64,000 nt of DNA from positions 1 through 64,000 of the forward strand of contig CAZNTE010000003.1 in assembly GCA_964575895.1 (NCBI GenBank), written 5' to 3'. The DNA is from Gudongella sp964575895 (GTDB lineage Bacteria; Bacillota; Clostridia; Tissierellales; Tissierellaceae). Of this stretch, positions 52,390 through 63,400 are shown piece after piece. A program made the position numbers and the translations under genes. Position 1 is the stretch's first letter, and each line of letters opens with the position of its first letter. Below the pieces are notes generated by a model that did not search any database, had not been told where the DNA came from, and was given only the letters and a program-made list of their open reading frames with translations.

Positions 52390-53760
52390 CTATTTGTATC
52401 TTTTTCTTAATGCAAATCCTAATCCCATTAAAGCTACTCCTAGTCCAGTGATTAATCCTGTACTAGCATAACTAGTTGCAGGTAAAGTAGGTTGTGGTGT
52501 TACTTCTGGAGTCTCTTCATCATCTATTACCACTGTATCTTCTGGTTCTTCTTTATCCACTTCAGGTTCTGGTGTTACTTCAGGGATCTCTTCATCATCT
52601 ATTATTTCTTCATTATCTATTACTCTAAATCTAGCAGTAAATGTCCAGTCTTGATAAATATTTGTTGGGAACTCATTATCCCATTCAACAAACTCATATC
52701 CTTCATCAGCCACTGGTGTAGGAACATCTATTAGACTCCATACAGTTCCTGCTACAGTTGTTATTTCAGTAGTTCCTTCTAGACTACCTCCTTCTCCAGT
52801 TAAGAAGTTTACTTCATAAGTTGTAACTGTCGTTATTATAACTGGAGGTTGTACTGGTATTAAACTAAAGCTTGCTGTAAATGTTAAGTCCTCTTCTATT
52901 GTTGCTGGGTATACTGGACTCCATCCATCAAACTGGTATCCACTTGCTGGCACTGGGTTTGGTACTGTTATTCCTGCTGATCCCCATGCTGTTCCATCTA
53001 ATATATTTGTGAAGGATGTTGTCCCTGTTAAACTTCCATTTGCACCTGCTACAAAGTTCACATCCCAATATACTGGATTTACTGGTGTTAAGCTAAAGCT
53101 TGCTGTGAAGGTTAAGTCCTCTTCTATTGTTGCTGGGTATACTGGACTCCATCCATCAAACTGGTATCCACTTGCTGGCACTGGGTTTGGTACTGTTATT
53201 CCTGCTGATCCCCATGCTGTTCCATCTAATATATTTGTGAAGGATGTTGTCCCTGTTAAACTTCCATTTGCACCTGCTACAAAGTTCACATTGTACTCCA
53301 CTAATGGTAATGTAATTGATTGATTGTCTATATTATGACCTCCACCAATACCTAAAGCTATTACTGTTTTTGTACCGGATAACAAAGTACTTGCATTGAA
53401 TCTATATATAGTCCATCTCGAATCATTAGTATTTCCTTGCATAAAAATGTCTGGTTCATAATCGTCATCATCAAGTTCTAATATTACTCCAACCCCTAGT
53501 TCAATTGAGTAATCTGAGTTTATAGTACCATCTAAAGTCATAATGGGGTCCATTGAATGTGTTGAATTTACAGCTATATACAAGTTTCTATCAATATCGA
53601 ACTATGCATGTCTAGCAGCTGTATGAGTGTTATTTGAGGAACCTGTTATAGGTATCCTCTCGTCAGTTGTATAAGTGTTAGATGCAAAACTAACTCCCAT
53701 GCCTGCTATCATTGAAAACACAACTATTAAAGTCAAAAATTTCTTAAATTTCTTATTCAT
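52390..53760 (-). pseudogene. InlB-repeat surface protein, interrupted by an early in-frame TAG
   Basis: The frame from ATG 53760 encodes a signal peptide (MNKKFKKFLTLIVVFSMIAG then MGVSFAS) and continues, with one TAG at 53602-53604 (codon 53), to the stop at 52390. After the TAG comes an ordered domain of about 110 residues, then two almost identical and one divergent List-Bact/InlB_B repeats (YQFDGWSPVYPATIEEDLTF type), a Glu/Pro stalk and LPATSYASTG, a helix and RKRYK. LPATS is a poor match to LPXTG. The uninterrupted part runs 52390-53583. A single base change would restore the full gene. AGGAGG precedes ATG 53760. Confidence 0.85.
52867..53322 (-). repeat. two 228-bp tandem copies inside the InlB-repeat gene
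   Basis: 52867-53094 and 53095-53322 are nearly identical by eye (76 codons each). This suggests recent duplication or gene conversion of one InlB_B repeat. Confidence 0.8.
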
Positions 53761-53793
53761 TATTAGTCCTCCTTATAAATTAATCTATTATAA

Positions 53794-54210
53794 TCAATTA
53801 GCTTTCTTTCTATATTCCATTTCTCCATTATTCTTAAATTCTGCAATGTAACTATCTATTGATTCTTCCTTTAATTTGGAGATATCCGTATACATCATCA
53901 TAAGGTAATCATCCTTATCACTAAAGAGGTTCACATAGTACCATCGATTGACCTCTTTAACATAGTGTTCGAATTTCCGTTTAGTGTTTGGCAACATATG
54001 GTAATGAAAATCCTTAAGCCCAAGTATTGGGTTTACTACATCATAAGCTAGATCCGCTAGCTTCAAACCTAGCACCCGATCTGAATTCATTTTAGTTGCA
54101 ATTGAGAAGTTTTCGCTTACTTCAACTAATATATAGTCAATAAATCTTCCATTTTCATTAAAAAGAGCTTTGAATCTTATATAGAAGTCAAATTTTGACG
54201 GTCTTTCCAT
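53794..54210 (-). CDS. PAS-domain protein
   Basis: A 138-residue soluble protein consisting of one PAS-like domain. FKALFNENGRFIDYILVEVSENF near 12, then FEHYVKEVNRWYYVNLFSDKDDYLMMMYTDISKLKEE near 79-116, is the usual PAS plus PAC ending. There is no output domain. It begins just upstream of the InlB-repeat gene on the same strand and may be a small sensor or an orphan fragment of a larger regulator. Its position suggests control of surface genes, without direct evidence. Confidence 0.75.
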   Translation of the reverse strand: MERPSKFDFYIRFKALFNENGRFIDYILVEVSENFSIATKMNSDRVLGLKLADLAYDVVNPILGLKDFHYHMLPNTKRKFEHYVKEVNRWYYVNLFSDKDDYLMMMYTDISKLKEESIDSYIAEFKNNGEMEYRKKAN

Positions 54211-54311
54211 GGTAATCCTCCTCTCCAGTTTTATTTATACTACTAATATACCAATCGCCAATTTTATAGCGCGTTTAGACTGATTTTATTTCAATTTTAT
54301 TTTAATTTTGC

Positions 54312-54343
54312 GTTAAAAAAACCACCTGCTTTTTTACAGGTGG
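54312..54343 (-). terminator. terminator of the SLH-transglutaminase pseudogene
   Basis: CCACCTGT and GCAGGTGG form the stem and TTTTTTT follows on the minus strand. Confidence 0.85.
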
Positions 54344-54421
54344 CCAATCAATTTTAAATTATTAATCCCCAAGTATTATAATTATCTTCTAACTCTCTTT
54401 AATATTTGCTGTTTATTTGTC

Positions 54422-55922
54422 TTATTGCATAATATTTCTGAAATTGTAGGAATCTTCTTCATTCCAGCTTCTAGTATCAAGAAAAACTTGCTTATCGCTT
54501 GTGAAATATTTTTGAGTATTAGCAGTATCATTCCACGTAGTATCGATGTAATAAAGCTCCCCATCTAAAAAAGCTTCAGTCCAAGAATGAAGTACACCAT
54601 TCATTTCATCCCCACTTACACCATAGACTTCAACTCCAAATATAGAAAGCATTCTGTTGTATAGGGCTGTATAACCTCCACAAACAGATAAATTATCTAT
54701 CAGAGCAGAATATCCATCATAACTTGTGTCAAAATACTCATAATCATATTCTACCAAATCTATAACCCAATCACTCAAGTATAGAGCTATATCCTTCTGG
54801 GACATATCAGGAGTAATTTTGCCATGTTCAACCATATCTTTGGCAACACTAATAGTTTCTTCATTAAATATATCTCTTCTTGTTATGATTTCTTCAGCTG
54901 ATAAAACTGGTGAAATTAAAGTATATTGTATATTGATGCTTCCATCGGCTTTGACAACACCCTTAAAACTAATTCTATTGTCAATTCTGTATAGCTCTTG
55001 ATAAATCTCAGTAACTATTCGGTAAGCTCTTCTCATTTCATCAATAATATCTGGATGTATTTCATTATCTAAAATTACTCTATTATAGTTTTCCTTAGAA
55101 AATTGCATTGTAATTTCATTTTTATTTGAGTATCTCAAATAATAAATAATTTTAATATAATCCTCAATTGAAAATGGATTGTCAAGCAATTCTGCTAAAT
55201 CATGACTAAATGTTCTAGGATTTTCATAGATCCTAACAACCCTATTGATTGGTTTCCCATCTAAGTAGCCTTTACAAAATCTTCAACCCTGTTAATTATT
55301 GCACTAAATTCAGCTCGAGTTATGTTCTTCTTTCCATAAAAAGCTGGACCATCTATGGTGGGGTTCCCTTTTAGAATGTCATTCTCATATAGAAAATCCA
55401 TCCCTTCACCATATGCATCCACAAAGTATGAGTACTTATTACTGCCCAACTCTATTTCCCTTGGAACTATCTCTGAGCCTACTGTGGTGTTTATGTAATT
55501 AATAATGTATTCTATTGTTTCAAGTCTTGTTACCTTTCTATCATAATCTAATCCACTATCTTTAAATTCTAATATCTTGCATTGATAGGTAGATTCTATA
55601 TATGTTAGTGACCAATGTGTATCTGACCCATCTGATTAATTTCCAAAACTGTAAATTCAGTGTCCTCTATAACAGGTGCTCCACTGAGCATTACAACCAT
55701 TTTAATTGACTCCCCATGGGTAACATTATTCATGGGTTTAAAAGAATTATCTGGATAGCCACTGATGATGCCTCTTTCTTTCATGGTCATGATATTGTCA
55801 AAGAACCAATCTGTTTCAGTTATATCCTAAAATGCATATGATTGAGATGGTAAAGCAAAAATTACCATAAAAAGTATAATAATTAATAGTATACTCTTAA
55901 TAAGCTTAAATCTTTTGTCCAT
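54422..55922 (-). pseudogene. SLH-domain transglutaminase-like surface protein, broken by a stop and two frameshifts
   Basis: From ATG 55922 a signal peptide (MDKRFKLIKSILLIIILFMV, ending SYAF) is followed by TAG 55827-55829, then the SLH piece TMKERGIISGYPDNSFKP. A frameshift near 55635 leads to a second frame with SDTHWSLTYIES and a third SLH unit (NDILKG... NITRAEFSAII) that stops at 55261. A frameshift there returns to YLDGKPINRVVRIYENPRTF and runs to 54422. The last part is a transglutaminase-like domain (VCGGYTALYNRMLSIFGV with Cys, HSWTEAFLDG with His, DTTWND with Asp). The catalytic triad survives but the gene cannot give one protein. The longest intact piece is 54422-55189. Confidence 0.85.
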
Positions 55923-56073
55923 TCTAGACCTCCAGTTTGATACTTTAGTGCAAGCTATTAAATAGCCTCATTAATAATATACTACCACAAAAATGACTAA
56001 TAATCATAATCTCTGTAGTTAAAACTATGTAATAAAGCTACTGTAATTCTTTTAAAAAATAAAGCGAGAGGTA

Positions 56074-57294
56074 TTATCCTCTCGCAGTCTGATCCTTAAT
56101 ATTCAATTTACTATCATTTTGTACAGTTTCAAAGCTACAAGTAAGCCTTAAATCTATTTCCTTTAATTTTTCATAGTTTTTCTTGATCCTATTTTCAATC
56201 TGATTGATACCACCATCCTTAACTTCAGGAAGGAGTAAAAGAATTTGGCTGTCATTCCAGAAGGTGTAAACATCTCCCCTTCTTAAGGTTGTATCTAAAA
56301 TCCTTGTCATCAACCTTATTGATCCTTCTGTTGAGGTTTCTCTTTCATCATAGGGTTTAAAATTTATTAGTGCAATGTAATCATTTTCTTCTCCATCGGC
56401 TCTTCTTCTTTTATGACTATTATATAATAGTTTAAAGTATTCAGATTCACACAATAGTGGTCCTTTTTTATCCTTTTCATCAAGTTTCGTAGATAACTGT
56501 TGTATTTCAACTTCTCCTTTTTCAATGGAGTAGTTGTGTATCTTCCTTTGTATCTCCCTCATCCCTGATGTGGTTGTAATACCCATTTCCTTTTCAAATG
56601 CCACTTGCATAAACTCGAAATGGCTATAGGCATTCTTTATTCTACCAAGTTTTAATAAACTCTCAATTAATAATATGTGTATTTTTTCTTCGTAAGGTTC
56701 TATGGTTATTGCTTTTTCACATAAGAGAACAATTTCTTCATTACTATCAAACTGTTGATAGAGAGTTACTAATCTTTCCAAAGTCTTTATATAGACTCTC
56801 TTGTAGTAGTTCCTAACAGGAACTAACCAAATCTCGTATTGATTCTCAGAAAGATAGCCTCCTCTATATAAGTCTACAGCCTTAGAATAAGCCTTAATGG
56901 CTTCACTTGTATCAGTTGATACAACTATGTCTCCTTCACTTACATACCTCTCCATAAGATCAATATCCAGTACTACATCATCACTCACCTCAAGGGTATA
57001 ATAACCGTTGTTGAATGTAATGTTTAGGTACTTTTCATCTGGTAGCATCTTCTTTAGAATTTGTCTAAGTCTAAAAATCTGTCCTCTGATCATATTTTTT
57101 GGATCCTGAGAATCCTGATCTTGCCATAGATTTTCTATAATTGTCTCAGGAAGAAGTTTCTTGTTTTTAAACGTAAGAAAATACTGCAGGAGCTTAAATA
57201 GTCTGTAAGATCGACTGGCATCTTGCATTAGAGATTCATTATTAAAAATCATATCGAAGTCGCCCAATGTGTTAATATAAAGCTTCATAGTCAC
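56074..57294 (-). CDS. BTAD-domain transcriptional regulator
   Basis: 406 residues. An N-terminal OmpR/SARP-type winged helix (about 1-95: LFKLLQYFLTFKNKKLLPETIIENLW, ending NNGYYTLEV) is followed by a bacterial transcriptional activator (BTAD) helical-repeat domain (about 100-255). The C-terminal region of about 110 residues (about 295-400: DYIALINFKPYDERE, LRRGDVYTFWNDSQILLLLPEV) looks like a degenerate GGDEF-type fold without the GGDEF motif. It is a cytoplasmic activator that senses an unknown signal. It lies between surface-protein genes and directly follows the giant adhesin gene on the same strand, so control of surface genes is plausible. Confidence 0.85.
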   Translation of the reverse strand: MTMKLYINTLGDFDMIFNNESLMQDASRSYRLFKLLQYFLTFKNKKLLPETIIENLWQDQDSQDPKNMIRGQIFRLRQILKKMLPDEKYLNITFNNGYYTLEVSDDVVLDIDLMERYVSEGDIVVSTDTSEAIKAYSKAVDLYRGGYLSENQYEIWLVPVRNYYKRVYIKTLERLVTLYQQFDSNEEIVLLCEKAITIEPYEEKIHILLIESLLKLGRIKNAYSHFEFMQVAFEKEMGITTTSGMREIQRKIHNYSIEKGEVEIQQLSTKLDEKDKKGPLLCESEYFKLLYNSHKRRRADGEENDYIALINFKPYDERETSTEGSIRLMTRILDTTLRRGDVYTFWNDSQILLLLPEVKDGGINQIENRIKKNYEKLKEIDLRLTCSFETVQNDSKLNIKDQTARG

Positions 57295-57435
57295 ACCTAC
57301 CTTATAAATAACAATATACCCAATTTACAAGGCAAATGTCAAATTTTACATAAATTTTTAAATTTTTTATATATTTCTTTAATTTATAACCATATTTTGT
57401 ATTAAATGGAATTATATGTTATTTTTGATTCAGAC

Positions 57436-57470
57436 AAAATAAAAGACCCCAAGAAATTAATCTTAGGGTC
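57436..57470 (-). terminator. terminator of the giant adhesin gene
   Basis: GACCCTAAGA and TCTTGGGGTC (one G-U) form the stem, and TTTTATTTTG follows on the minus strand. Confidence 0.85.
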
Positions 57471-57483
57471 GATTATAGTTTAA

Positions 57484-60400
57484 CTATCTTCTTCTTTTTC
57501 TCAATGCAAATCCTGCAAATAATGCTCCAAATCCATATAGGAACATTGGATCTGCTTGCCCAGTTCTTGGTAGAATTGGAGTTGCTTCTGGAATAGGATC
57601 TTCTTCGATAACTACTTCCTCTTCTTCCTCTTCAACTGGTGGTACTTCTGGAACTGGTTCTTCTTCAATTTCTATTTCAATTTCTTGGAAGTTAGCTGTA
57701 AAGGTCCAGTTTTGATAAATATTTGCTGGGAATTCTGGAGTCCAACCAATGAACTCATATCCTTCCTCTGCCACTGGAGTTGGAACTGTAATCAAGCTCC
57801 ATACTGTTCCTGCTATTGTATTAATAGTAGTGGTTCCTTCTAGGCTTCCTCCCTCTCCTGCTATAAAGTTTACTGCATAGATTGTTGGTATAAATTGTTG
57901 TGTTATGGTTAGGGTACCATTGACATAAGTCACTGCATAATTTGATGTTGTGTTAGGACCTTCAATCATTCCAATTATTGCATTACTTGGAATATTTGGA
58001 ACTGATCCAACTTGAGTTATGGTTCCGCTTACTGTTACATCAAATAACTCTTCCCCTTCAACTATTGTTCCTGATGTTAAAGTGTAGCTATCATTAGACA
58101 ATGGTTGATTATCAAATACCTTGGAAGCACTTCCTGCAGTTATAGTTATTAGTCTTGGTGTAATATCAACTGTTCCACTACCTGTTCTATCATTGTAGTT
58201 TGGATTCTCTACCTTAACCAGTATTGTGTGGCTACCAACATTTACAAAGGTTGGATTTAAGCTTCCCCACTCAACTTCATTCCAATCAATCTCTTCTAAA
58301 TCTTCATCGTCTCCTAATAGATAGAAGAATACCTGATCTCCATCTATTATTCCATCTAATTCGATTCCATGAGAAGCTCCGTCATATATTCCATTGTAGC
58401 TATCTATCACTAGTGATGGTCCAGTTGCTGGATCAACCCTTAATAGACCGTTTACATAAGTTACTTCATAGTTTGATGTTACATTTGTCTCAACATCTAT
58501 TATGATAGCACTACTTGGTATATTAGGACTTGAACCTACATTTGTTTGAGAACCAGTTACAGTTGCATTTAGATTATGACCTGTTACTAATGATCCAGCA
58601 CTTATGCTAAAGTTAGCATTAGTTAATGGGTCTCCATCGTAAATCTTATCATCACTTGCAGCGGTTATTGTTATAGGTCTTGGTGTTATGGTTACAAGTG
58701 CTGAGTCACTTCTGTCAGTATAATTAGGATTTGTTGCCCTTACATATACTGTAGTTGTACTAACATTTATAAACATTGGATTAGTTGTGCTCCAAACTTC
58801 TCCATCTAAACTGTACTCAATTAAGTCTCCAGGCATTTGTCCTGTTACTGAAACTCCATGTTCTAATCCATCATAAACTCCTGTATATCCTTCAACATCA
58901 AAGTCATCATTTGATGCTGGAGTTATTGCCAAGCTTCCTGGTATTAATGTTACATCGTAGTTCTCTGTTACATCCACTAGTCCATCCATTATTACTGGAG
59001 TTCCTGTGAATGTTACTGGGTATGATCCCACATTAGTTCCACTTCCACTTGCACTTATTCCACTTATTACATGGCCTGATAATAAGCCTACTGGTGTCAT
59101 ATAGCCTGTTAGAGTCTGCTCTGAACCAGTATATACTCTACTATCACTATTTGCTGTTACGCTTACTGCTATCTGTGCTGGAGTTATTGCCAAGCTTCCT
59201 GGTACTAAGGTTACATCATAGTTCTCTGTTACATCCACTGGTCCATCCATTATTACTGGAGTTCCTGTAAATGTTACTGGATATGATCCAACATTAGTTC
59301 CACTTCCACTTGCACTTATTCCACTTAATACATGGCCTGATAATAAGCCTACTGGTGATCCATAGCCTGTTAGAGTCTGCTCTGAACCAGTGTATACTCT
59401 ACTATCACTATTTGCTGTTACACTTACTGCTATCTGTGCTGCTGTTATTGTAAGTGTTCCAGGAAGATATGAGATATTATAGTTCATTGCCAAGGTGTTA
59501 TCCTTTAACTCATGTCCAGTAATTGTATTTGCACTAGATCCCACATTAGTCTGAGAACCAGATACGCTTACGCTTTCTAAACCTTCACTTCCTACAAATG
59601 ATCCAGTAGTGATGCTGTGGCCTCCATTTGTCAATGGTGTCCCATCATAGACTCTACTATCACTATTTGCAGTTAATACTATGGTTACTGGTGTTATTGT
59701 TACTGTTGCTGATCCAGTTCTATCGTCATAGTTGTCATTCTCAACCAAGACATAAACTAGGTTTGAACTTACATTTGTAAAATCAGGTTTTGTTGTTGAC
59801 CAGTCACTACCATTGTTTGTTAATGAATAATATACAGTATCATCATTTAATAGATTGTTGATACTTATGCTATGAGGATTACCATCATAGACTCCAGTAT
59901 ATCCATTAACTATCAATTGAGCACCTTCTGCAGGTATGATCTGGAAGTCACCATAAGTTACATCTACAGTATAATTTGCATTTGGTGTATAGGATGCTCT
60001 TAAGACATCATTGTAAACACCAACATCTTCATCTATTCCATTTCTAATATAGCTTACAGTTCCTAAATCTCCACTATTAATCAAGTTGGATACTGTTCCA
60101 GTAAATATTGGATCAGCTGTTCCAAATACCTTACTTGCATTATCAACTACTATTGTAGCTGGTCTCTTGGTTATTTCTAACTCTCCATCTATTTCAGTTA
60201 TGTTATAGTTTGCAGTTACATCAACCGCTCCATTCATAACCTTAACAAAAGTTATTACATTATCTACTGTTCCTACATTTGTTATAGATCCTACTACTGT
60301 TACCTGTAATACATCTCCACTTATTAAGGTTCCACTGGTTAATGTCCACCCAGAATCTGTTAATGGTGTCCCATCATAAACCTTGGAGTTATCATCTGCT

Positions 60401-63400
60401 GTAACTGTTATGGCTATCGCTGCTGTATTCATTGTCAAAGCTCCATCTGTGTAGCTAACATTGTAATTTCCTGCCAATCCTACTACAAAGCTATGGCTCA
60501 TTACCTTATTTACCACTGGGCTTTCTGATGGATACTTGATTGATCCTGAAACTACTGCATCAAGGTCATCTGACCCTACCAACCCTGTAACTGTAAAGTT
60601 ACTATTGGACTTACTTGTTCCATCATATGTGAAGCTCTCACTTGCTGCTGTTATCATTACTGCCTTTTTAGTTACTGTTAACAACCCATCTACTTCAGTG
60701 ATGGTGTAGTTTGCAGTTACATCTTCTGCTCCATTCATTACCTTAACTAAAGTTATTTCATTATCTTCAGTTCCTACATTTGTTATAGATCCTACGACTG
60801 TTACCTGTAATACATCTCCACTTATTAAGGTTCCACTGGTTAATGTCCACCCAGAATCTGTTAATGGTGTCCCATCATAAACCTTGGAGTTATCATCTGC
60901 TGTAACTGTTATGGCTATCGCTGCTGTATTCATTGTCAAAGCTCCATCTGTGTAGCTAACATTGTAATTTCCTGCCAATCCTACTACAAAGCTATGGCTC
61001 ATTACCTTATTTACCACTGGGCTTTCTGATGGATACTTGATTGATCCTGAAACTACTGCATCAAGGTCATCTGACCCTACCAACCCTGTAACTGTAAAGT
61101 TACTATTGGACTTACTTGTTCCATCATATGTGAAGCTCTCACTTGCTGCTGTTATCATTACTGCCTTTTTAGTTACTGTTAACAACCCATCTACTTCAGT
61201 GATGGTGTAGTTTGCAGTTACATCTTCTGCTCCATTCATTACCTTAACTAAAGTTATTTCATTATCTTCAGTTCCTACATTTGTTATAGATCCTACCACT
61301 GTTACCTGTAATACATCTCCACTTATTAGACTTCCACTAGTTAGATTCCATCCAGGATCTGTAAGTGGACTTCCATCATAAACCTTGGAATTACTATCTG
61401 CAGTTAATACTATAGTTACCTTATTAATTGTCAATGTTCCAGGATCATAGGTTATGGTGTAATTTGATGTTGTATCAATACTACCATCCTTGATTACTGC
61501 ACTACTAATGGTATTTGGTACACTACCTGCATTAGTTATTGTTCCTGATATATTAACACTATCTATTACTTCATCTGGAGCAAGACCTCCAGCTGTTATA
61601 CTATGAGTGTTATTTGTTAATGCTGTTCCATCATAGGTCTTACTAGCATCCCCTGATGATATGGTTATTGGTTTAGGTGTAATGGTTACAGTTCCAGATC
61701 CAGTTCTATCTTGATAATTCGCATTTTCAACTTTAACATAAACTGTCACACTACCAGTAGTAACATTTGTGAACTCTGGTTTTGTGGTTGTCCAATCTGA
61801 TCCATTGTTTGTTAATGAATAGTAAACCACATCGTCTCTTACTAAGTTGTTGATAGTTATGCTGTGAGCTGCACTATCATATACTCCTGAATAATCACTT
61901 ATGCTTAAAGTTGCACCAATATTACGTGACCATTGTGCATAAACTGTAAGATCATTATTTATAATTGTACTTGATGTGAATGCGGTACCTTTTCCATCAG
62001 CTAGAGTATTCCAACCATTGAAAATATATTTAGCTCTGATTGGATCTGATGGCATCTCCACTCCTAACGAAGTTCCCTTGCCAGTTGTTCTTGTATAAGT
62101 GGCCGGTGCTCCAACATAATTATCATCGAATGTTACAGTTACATTGGTTTGTTTAGTATATGGGAAATACACATCTTCACTTGTATTTGATGGTGTTAGT
62201 GTAACTGTCTTAGGGCTATTATCCCCTATATTATTAGTTGGATTATAATAATAATCCTCTCCTCCAATATTTACAGTACTTGGCCCTGTCACCTCATAGG
62301 GGGTATTTAACTTTAAATCTGTTCCTTCCATGAAGGTAACTGTCTGCATGATCGCTTGAATCATTTCTATAGGATCACCAAGGGAATTAATTGGGTCTCC
62401 GTCTTCATTTACTCTATAATAGTGAACCTTTATTGTTCCAGCATTGATTCCTACATCAGGAATTGGAAATGATTTTTGAGCATCCTCATCATATGCATTA
62501 GTATATGTCACATATGTGTGTTTGTTAGTAGGATACACAACACCACTTACAGCATCCTCTGATATTTCAACAATATACCACATCGTTGCTGGATTTCCTT
62601 CAGAGATTGTAGCTAAGCTCCAAGTAATAGTTTCAGTTCCATTGTCCCAACTGACAGTACCTCTATTGACATGAATCTTATCTTGATAATTTGTTTCGTT
62701 GATTTGTTCAATACCGAACATCCCACCCATTGGATCGGTAATTACAGCACCAGTTGCAGCAAATGCTATGCTACCTGCTATGGTTTGGAATATTGCATTT
62801 AGATCAGAATCTGATGCAGTATATGATTTGCCAGGGCTTGCAGCTCCGTCCAAAACACTTTGTCCTGATGGACCTGCACTTAAACCAACTGAGTAAACAA
62901 TAACTCCAGCACTCTTTGCATATCCTGCTTCAGCAACTGCACTATTCCCATGGTTGTAATAATAGTTACTACCTCCTGTACTGCTTTCATAAGTCCTAAT
63001 GCTATTTCCTGTTCCTTTATTAGAACTGTAATTGTAATCTGATACTGCTAGAGAGTCTTTATTTTGCCAATTATTTTGCCAATTATTTCCATATTTTTCA
63101 AAATATGTGCTATTTCGCTTACTATTAAAATCATTGATGGCATAACTATAAGTTGGCTCACCATCACTTAGTAATACGATGTTCTTATAATTTGCTGTAC
63201 TTGAACTTAATAAAGCGTTAGCTTGCTTCAAACCAGCTTGTGTGTGAGTTCCACCACTTGCATTTAAACCACTTATAGCCGCTAGTAAATCAGCCTTACC
63301 GGTATAGTCCTTAAATGGTTCTGATTGATTATGAACAGTTACATTGCCTGCAAAAGATACAACTGCAATTCTTGTAGATAGATTGTTTGGGTCTCCTAAT

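Noticed and set aside
53602..55829. Two in-frame TAG codons just after signal peptides, as if TAG were read as pyrrolysine
   Set aside because: Ordinary genes in the window (iorA, iorB, proA and the first small membrane gene) end with TAG. No pyl genes are present, and the gene at 54422-55922 also has two frameshifts, so simple decay or sequencing error fits better.
58916..61304. Regular repeats as a possible CRISPR array
   Set aside because: Repeat units are 261 and 501 bases, in frame and coding. There are no short repeats with unique spacers and no cas genes.
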